Assembly: GCA_021730945.1 (NCBI GenBank)
Contig: JAKFYH010000030.1
Span: 1-64,000, forward strand
Reading direction: 5' to 3'
Length of the DNA stretch: 64,000 nt
Origin: Acidobacteriota bacterium
GTDB taxonomy: Bacteria > Acidobacteriota > Vicinamibacteria > Vicinamibacterales > UBA2999
Made by a program: the position numbers and the translations under genes. Shown here piece after piece: positions 55,802-64,000 of the stretch (positions are counted from its first letter, which is position 1; each line of letters begins with the position of its first letter). The notes beneath the pieces are model-generated. The model was given only the letters and a program-made list of their open reading frames with translations, was not told the origin of the DNA and ran no database searches.

Positions 55802-58423
55802 ATGCGACCCGACGATCACGACTTCGACGAGGAGATTCGCGGTCACCTGGCGATCGGTATCCAGGAACGGATCGATCGCGGCTTCAGTCCCGAGGCCGCC
55901 CGGCTCGCGGCCCTGCGAGAGTTTGGCTACCTGCCGGCGACCCGCGATGAGATGCGCCGGGTGTGGCACAGCCGCTGGCTCGATGCGATGTCGGCGCTCG
56001 GGCAGGACATGCGCGTGGCCCTGCGCTCGCTACGACACGCCAAGGGCCTCGTCATCACCGTGGTCATCACCCTGGCGCTCGGGATTGGCGCCAACGCCGC
56101 CATCTTCAGCGTGGTGCGCGGTGTGCTGCTGCGTCCGCTGGTCAATCGCGACGAAGCCCGTTTGATCTACATCCGCCAGAGCGCACCGGGCCTGGGTGCG
56201 GACAATCTGACCTTCTCGGTCCCCGAGATTGCCGACCTCAAGTCGCGCGTCACGAGCCTGGCGGCGTTCGGCGATTTTTCGACCGTGTCCTTCACGTTGA
56301 TTGGCATCGGCGAACCGCGCGTGATCCAGGCGGGGGTGGTCGGCGGCTCGTTCTTCGAGGTGATGGGCCTGCGTCCTGTCCTTGGCCGCCTGTTGACCGA
56401 AGGCGATGACGGCCCCGCCGCGGCCGGGGTGGCGGTGCTGACCCATCGTTTCTGGACCACGTCACTCAACAGCGATCCCGCGGTCATCGGCAAGAGCATC
56501 ACCCTCGGCCCGCGCACGGCCACCATCGTCGGCGTGCTGGAGCCGTCGGTGCCGTATCCGGCCGACACCGAGATCATCGCGAACATCGTCACCAGTCCGC
56601 ATCATCTGGGCGCGACCATGGTCACGGGGCGTACCCACCGCATGACCGAACTGTTCGCCCGCCTGGCGCCAGGCGCCACGCTCGAGCAGGCGCGCGCCGA
56701 GCTGGGTTCAATCCATGCTGCCATGGTGAGCGCGCATCCCGATTCCTATTCAGCGAAGGCCGGCATGCAGATCACCGCCACGCCGCTGCGCGATCAGATC
56801 ACTTCGCCGGCGCGGACGATTCTCCTGTTGCTGCTGGCGGCGGCCGGTGTTGTGTTCATCATCGCCTGTTCGAATGTCGCCAACCTGATCCTGGCGCGTT
56901 CGGTGCGCCGGGAAGGCGAACTGGCCGTGCGGGCGGCGCTCGGCGCCAGCCGGGGCGCGCTGCGGCGGACGTTGCTGGCCGAGAGCTTGGTGTTGTGCGG
57001 CGCCGGAGCGGTGCTCGGCGTGATACTGGCCAGGCCGCTGGTGGCGATCGTGGCGAGCTTTGCCGCCCGCTTCTCGGTGCGCGCGCTTGAGGTGGCGGTG
57101 GACGGTAGCGTTCTCTGGGTCGGCGCCGGCCTCGCCATGGCCGCCGCCGTGGTGCTGGCCTACGTGCCGCGGCTGCCGTCGACCGACGGCCCCGCCTCGC
57201 TGGCCGCCACCGGTGTCCGGTTGACCCCGGCCACCAGCCGCCGGCTGCGGCTGCTCGCCACGGCGCAGATCGCCTTGTCGTTCGTGTTGCTGGCGGGGGC
57301 CGGGATGCTGGTGGCGGCGCTGATCAACCTGCAGGCGGCGGGCACCGGCCTTGAGATGCGGCAGGTTCTGGCGCTTGATGTGCCGGCGCCGCTTGGCGAG
57401 TACGGCGCAAGGGTCGTCGATTTCTACCAGGAGCTGGCTCGCCGGGTCGGCGAGTTGCCAGGTGTCGAGGCTGTCGCGGTGGGGAATTTCGTGCCGTGGC
57501 GGGACGCGGGTTCCTTTGGGCCGGCCGTGCCGTTTGCCGTGGAAGGCTACACGCCGGCCGATGGCGAAGAGAGCCAGCGCGGTCGCCTGCGCATTGTCTC
57601 ACCCCGATTCTTCGACGTGCTCAACGTGCCACTGGTGGCCGGCCGGCAGTTCACCGAGGATGATCGCCGTGGCAGCGAGTTGGTGGTGATCGTCAGCCAG
57701 ACCCTGGCGCAGCGCCTGTTTCCGAATGGCGAGGCGCTGAACCGGAAGATGTGGTGGACCGATCCCTACTTTGGCAAGCAGCCGCTCCCACGCCGCATCG
57801 TCGGGATCGTGGCCGACGTGGATGACGAGAACGTGGTACGGGCGCCGGCCATGATGGTGTATCACCCGTTCCAGCAACTGGGCGTGGCCGGCCGCGTATT
57901 CGTGCGCACGGGTGGCGATCCCTACGCGCTGGTGCCGGCGGTCAAGCGCGTGGTCCGCGAGATGTCGCCGAACCAGCCCGTCGAGCGGCCGGCGACGCTC
58001 GAAGACGTTCGCGCTGAGGTCCTGACCCCGGACCGGTTGAACGCGTTCGTGATTTCCGGGTTCGCCGGCATGGCGTTGTTGATCTCGGTGGTTGGTGTCG
58101 CCGGCGTCCTGGCCTTTTCGGTCAGCGCCCGTATCCGCGAGTTCGGCGTGCGGCTGGCGATCGGTTCGTCGCCGCGCAGCCTGCTGGTGGGCGTGTTGTC
58201 CGAAGGCGCGGTGATCGTCGCGATCGGCGTGGCGGCTGGCGCCGTCGGCGGTTACGCCTTCGCCGGACTGGCCGCCGCTTTCCTGTCGCAAGTTCAATTA
58301 CCCGGCGCGCTGCCCCTGGCAGCGGCCGCCGCGCTGATGCTGGGCGCCGCCGTGCTGGCATCGCTGATTCCGGCCGCGCGCGCGTCGCGCGTGGATGTCC
58401 TGCAAGCCCTGCGTTCTGAATAA
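55802..58423 (+). CDS. ADOP-type FtsX/MacB-like ABC permease
   Basis: 873 residues. A soluble N-terminal segment of about 60 residues (DEEIRGHLAIGIQERIDRGFSPEAARLAALREFG), typical of acidobacterial duplicated orphan permeases, then two MacB_PCD/FtsX units: helix at about 78-100, three helices at about 340-450, periplasmic domain, and three helices at about 755-865. No ATPase is encoded next to it in the same operon; the ATPase of the divergent macAB-type operon is a possible partner. Its stop codon overlaps the left end of an inverted repeat. Confidence 0.9.
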   Translation: MRPDDHDFDEEIRGHLAIGIQERIDRGFSPEAARLAALREFGYLPATRDEMRRVWHSRWLDAMSALGQDMRVALRSLRHAKGLVITVVITLALGIGANAAIFSVVRGVLLRPLVNRDEARLIYIRQSAPGLGADNLTFSVPEIADLKSRVTSLAAFGDFSTVSFTLIGIGEPRVIQAGVVGGSFFEVMGLRPVLGRLLTEGDDGPAAAGVAVLTHRFWTTSLNSDPAVIGKSITLGPRTATIVGVLEPSVPYPADTEIIANIVTSPHHLGATMVTGRTHRMTELFARLAPGATLEQARAELGSIHAAMVSAHPDSYSAKAGMQITATPLRDQITSPARTILLLLLAAAGVVFIIACSNVANLILARSVRREGELAVRAALGASRGALRRTLLAESLVLCGAGAVLGVILARPLVAIVASFAARFSVRALEVAVDGSVLWVGAGLAMAAAVVLAYVPRLPSTDGPASLAATGVRLTPATSRRLRLLATAQIALSFVLLAGAGMLVAALINLQAAGTGLEMRQVLALDVPAPLGEYGARVVDFYQELARRVGELPGVEAVAVGNFVPWRDAGSFGPAVPFAVEGYTPADGEESQRGRLRIVSPRFFDVLNVPLVAGRQFTEDDRRGSELVVIVSQTLAQRLFPNGEALNRKMWWTDPYFGKQPLPRRIVGIVADVDDENVVRAPAMMVYHPFQQLGVAGRVFVRTGGDPYALVPAVKRVVREMSPNQPVERPATLEDVRAEVLTPDRLNAFVISGFAGMALLISVVGVAGVLAFSVSARIREFGVRLAIGSSPRSLLVGVLSEGAVIVAIGVAAGAVGGYAFAGLAAAFLSQVQLPGALPLAAAAALMLGAAVLASLIPAARASRVDVLQALRSE

Positions 58424-58424
58424 A

Positions 58425-58559
58425 GGGGTCGGGGATCTTTTTCGGCAGTGGAAGCGGGAGTTTTCGGTCTTCGTCTCGTCCAAGTCGCAACAGGCTGTGT
58501 TTGATCCCGATCGAGCCCCAAGAGGAAGTGTTGAGATGAGCGAAAAGATCCCCGACCCC
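58425..58559. repeat. MITE/REP-like inverted repeat element
   Basis: GGGGTCGGGGATCTTTTTC (58425-58443) and GAAAAGATCCCCGACCCC (58542-58559) are inverted arms of 18-19 bp (one extra T) around about 98 nt. The left arm begins two nt after the ADOP stop and the right arm encodes residues 3-8 of the beta-propeller protein. Confidence 0.65.
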
Positions 58560-60432
58560 ATTTTCCGATTGTGGCCAGGTGTGGCGCTGGCGGGTTTTGT
58601 GCTGTTGGCCCGGTTCGGACCTTCAATCGCCATGCCTGGTGGCCAGATTCTTGGCATGGAGGCAGGCATAGCCGGACTGCTGGGGTCGGTCGTCGGGTCG
58701 TTGGGCATTCTCGTGTGGTGGCTGTTTTTCAGCCGGGCGCGCTGGGCCGAGCGACTCGGTGCCTTGGCCGTGATGGGTGTTGCCGTGCTCGCGACCAAGT
58801 CGGTCGCGCACCCGTCCATCACCGGAGCCGGTCAGGGCTTCCTGATCTACCTGATGGGGATCCAGCTGATGACCCTGGCGCTGGTGCTGTGGGCGGTGGC
58901 CAGCCGCCGTCTGTCGCCACGCGCGCAGCGCGGCTCGATGGCCGCCGCTCTCCTGATCGCGTGCGGACTGTTTGCCATCATCCGGACCGACGGCGTCAGC
59001 AGCAATGTGCTGGGCGCTGACTATCACTGGCGATGGACGCCGACGGCTGAGGAGCTGCTACTGGCGCGAGCCGCCGCCGAGCCGCCCCCAATCGCGCCGG
59101 CATCACCCGCCGCCGACACCGCGACCACCGCGCCGCCGGCCGTGGCACCACCGGCGCCGTCGACCGCGGTGGCTGAGGCGACACCCGCAGTCACCGCCCT
59201 TGAGACCGGACGTGCCATGAGCGACGGAGGCGAATCGCGTGCGCCAGACGCCTCCCGAGTCGAATGGCCCGGTTTCCGCGGACCCGCGCGCGACAGCGTC
59301 ATCCACGGCGTGCTGATCAACACCGACTGGGCGGCGGCGCCGCCGTCGCCGATCTGGCGGCGGGCGGTCGGCCCTGGCTGGTCGTCGTTCGCGGTCGGCG
59401 GCGACCTCATCTACACCCAGGAGCAACGGGGCGACGAGGAGATGGTGACCGCCTATCGGCTGTCGAACGGCGAGCCGGTGTGGCGGCATAGCAACCGGGT
59501 GCGCTTTTACGAATCCAACGGCGGTGCCGGACCGCGTGCCACGCCGACGCTCGCCGGTGGACGGGTGTTTGCGCACGGCGCGACGGGCATCGTCGATGCG
59601 TTCGACGCCGGCACCGGCAAGCGGCTCTGGTCGCACGACGCCTCGGCCGACACCGAAGTGTCGGTCCCCGGATGGGGGTTCTCGAGCTCGCCGCTGGTAG
59701 TGGACGGCAGCGTGATTGTCGCGTCATCGGGTGCGCTGGTAGCCTACGATGCCGCCACCGGCGAGCGGCGCTGGTTGATGAGATCCCGTGGCGGCAGCTA
59801 TAGCTCGCCGCACCTGCTGACGCTTGACGGCGTGGCGCAGGTGATCTTGATGGGGGGCCGCGGAACGACCGCGGTCGCGGCCGCGGACGGCTCGGTGCTA
59901 TGGGAGAACGCCTGGGCGGGATCGCCGATGGTGCAGCCGGCGCTGTTGCCGGGCGGGGATCTGCTGATCACGAGCGCCGATGCGATGGGCGGACTCGGCG
60001 TCCGCCGCCTCGGACTGGCGCACGGCGCCAGCGGCTGGAGCGTGGCCGAGCGCTGGACGTCGCGGGGACTCAAGCCGTACTTCAACGACTATGTTGTTCA
60101 CAAGGGTCACGTCTATGGCTTTGACGGCAACATCCTGTCCTCGGTGAACCTCGAGACCGGCGAGCGGGCCTGGAAGGGGGGACGCTACGGCAACGGCCAA
60201 CTGCTCTTGCTGGCCGACCAGGATCTCCTGCTGGTCACCTCGGAAGAAGGCGAGCTGGCGCTGGTGTCGGCGAAGCCGGACAAGTTCACCGAAATCGCGC
60301 GAATCCCCGCGCTCAACGCCAAGACCTGGAATCACCCGGTGCTCGTCGGCGACGTGCTGCTCGTTCGCAACGGCGAAGAGATGGCGGCGTTCCGGCTACC
60401 GCTGATGAAGACGCCCACTGACCGCGAACAGG

Positions 60433-60443
<11 letters not shown>
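58536..60443 (+). CDS. Membrane-tethered PQQ-like beta-propeller protein
   Basis: 635 residues from ATG 58536 (AGAGGAAG upstream). Four to five hydrophobic helices in the first 150 residues, a Pro/Ala-rich linker (about 185-235), and an outside beta-propeller of PQQ_2-type blades ([72 protein letters not shown]). PQQ-binding residues of dehydrogenases are not evident, so a scaffold or assembly role is more likely. Convergent with metH, overlapping by 11 bp. Confidence 0.85.

Positions 60444-64000
<3,557 letters not shown>

Noticed and set aside
58425-58559. Rho-independent terminator after the ADOP permease
   Set aside because: The left arm is followed by a T-run, but its complement is about 100 nt away and inside the next gene; a repeat element explains the symmetry better.

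Overview
The window is a gene-dense, GC-rich bacterial chromosome segment of about 58 protein-coding genes. It has no rRNA, tRNA, CRISPR array, prophage or transposase gene that I could find. The gene repertoire suggests an acidobacterium, most likely near class Vicinamibacteria. The clues are an ADOP-type long ABC permease with a soluble N-terminal repeat domain next to a PadR regulator, an M49-like lipoprotein, a DUF6526 protein, UbiD, and cobalamin-dependent MetH. This assignment is inference from gene content only.

Layout. 0-2 kb: tandem repeat, then an M49-like zinc peptidase lipoprotein. 1.8-7.5 kb (minus): two metal operons, copper (copZ-copA-csoR) and ferrous iron (feoA-feoB-small membrane protein), each with a readable promoter and operator. 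7.5-9.6 kb (minus): fmdB, a BNR/sialidase-fold secreted protein and a membrane-anchored cytochrome c. 9.7-16.2 kb: typA, glutamate dehydrogenase, a 2Fe-2S thioredoxin-fold protein, TerC and two alpha/beta hydrolases. 16.2-22.5 kb (minus): an YtrA-type GntR/ABC operon, then LTA-synthase-like sulfatase, DUF1003 and DUF72. 22.6-28.6 kb: rsgA, an ExeA-like ATPase with SPOR domain, a small secreted HExxH protein, a double cyclophilin, dinB and dut. 28.7-39.3 kb (plus): M16 peptidase, ettA, a DinB-fold enzyme, a degenerate amidohydrolase, ubiD, apaG and an MsbA-like exporter. 39.3-51.4 kb: a decayed membrane/LuxR chimera, then TerB-like, GYF-AIM24, cupin, MBL-fold, small proteins, a PAS histidine kinase, L-threonine dehydrogenase-like SDR, HEGYPGHH peptidase, quinone oxidoreductase, MFS transporter and aldo/keto reductase. 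51.4-60.4 kb: MacAB-type efflux operon, divergent PadR-ADOP permease, and a membrane-tethered beta-propeller. 60.4-64 kb (minus): metH, cut by the window end.

I do not see one obvious new multi-gene system such as a defence island or a biosynthetic cluster. The most interesting signals are in how the genes are expressed and what lies between them. (1) At least eight genes have a -10-like hexamer only 6-8 nt before the start codon and no Shine-Dalgarno sequence, which predicts leaderless mRNAs. One of these heads a 7-codon ORF that overlaps the start of a histidine kinase. (2) Intergenic spaces are filled by several unrelated families of short tandem or dispersed repeats, including two 10-copy heptamer arrays. 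These repeats repeatedly sit just upstream of -10 boxes or start codons, and in several genes they have become coding sequence (CsoR N-terminus, MBL signal peptide, MetH interdomain linker, propeller-protein N-terminus). (3) Operators for copper, iron, GntR and PadR regulators can be read directly.
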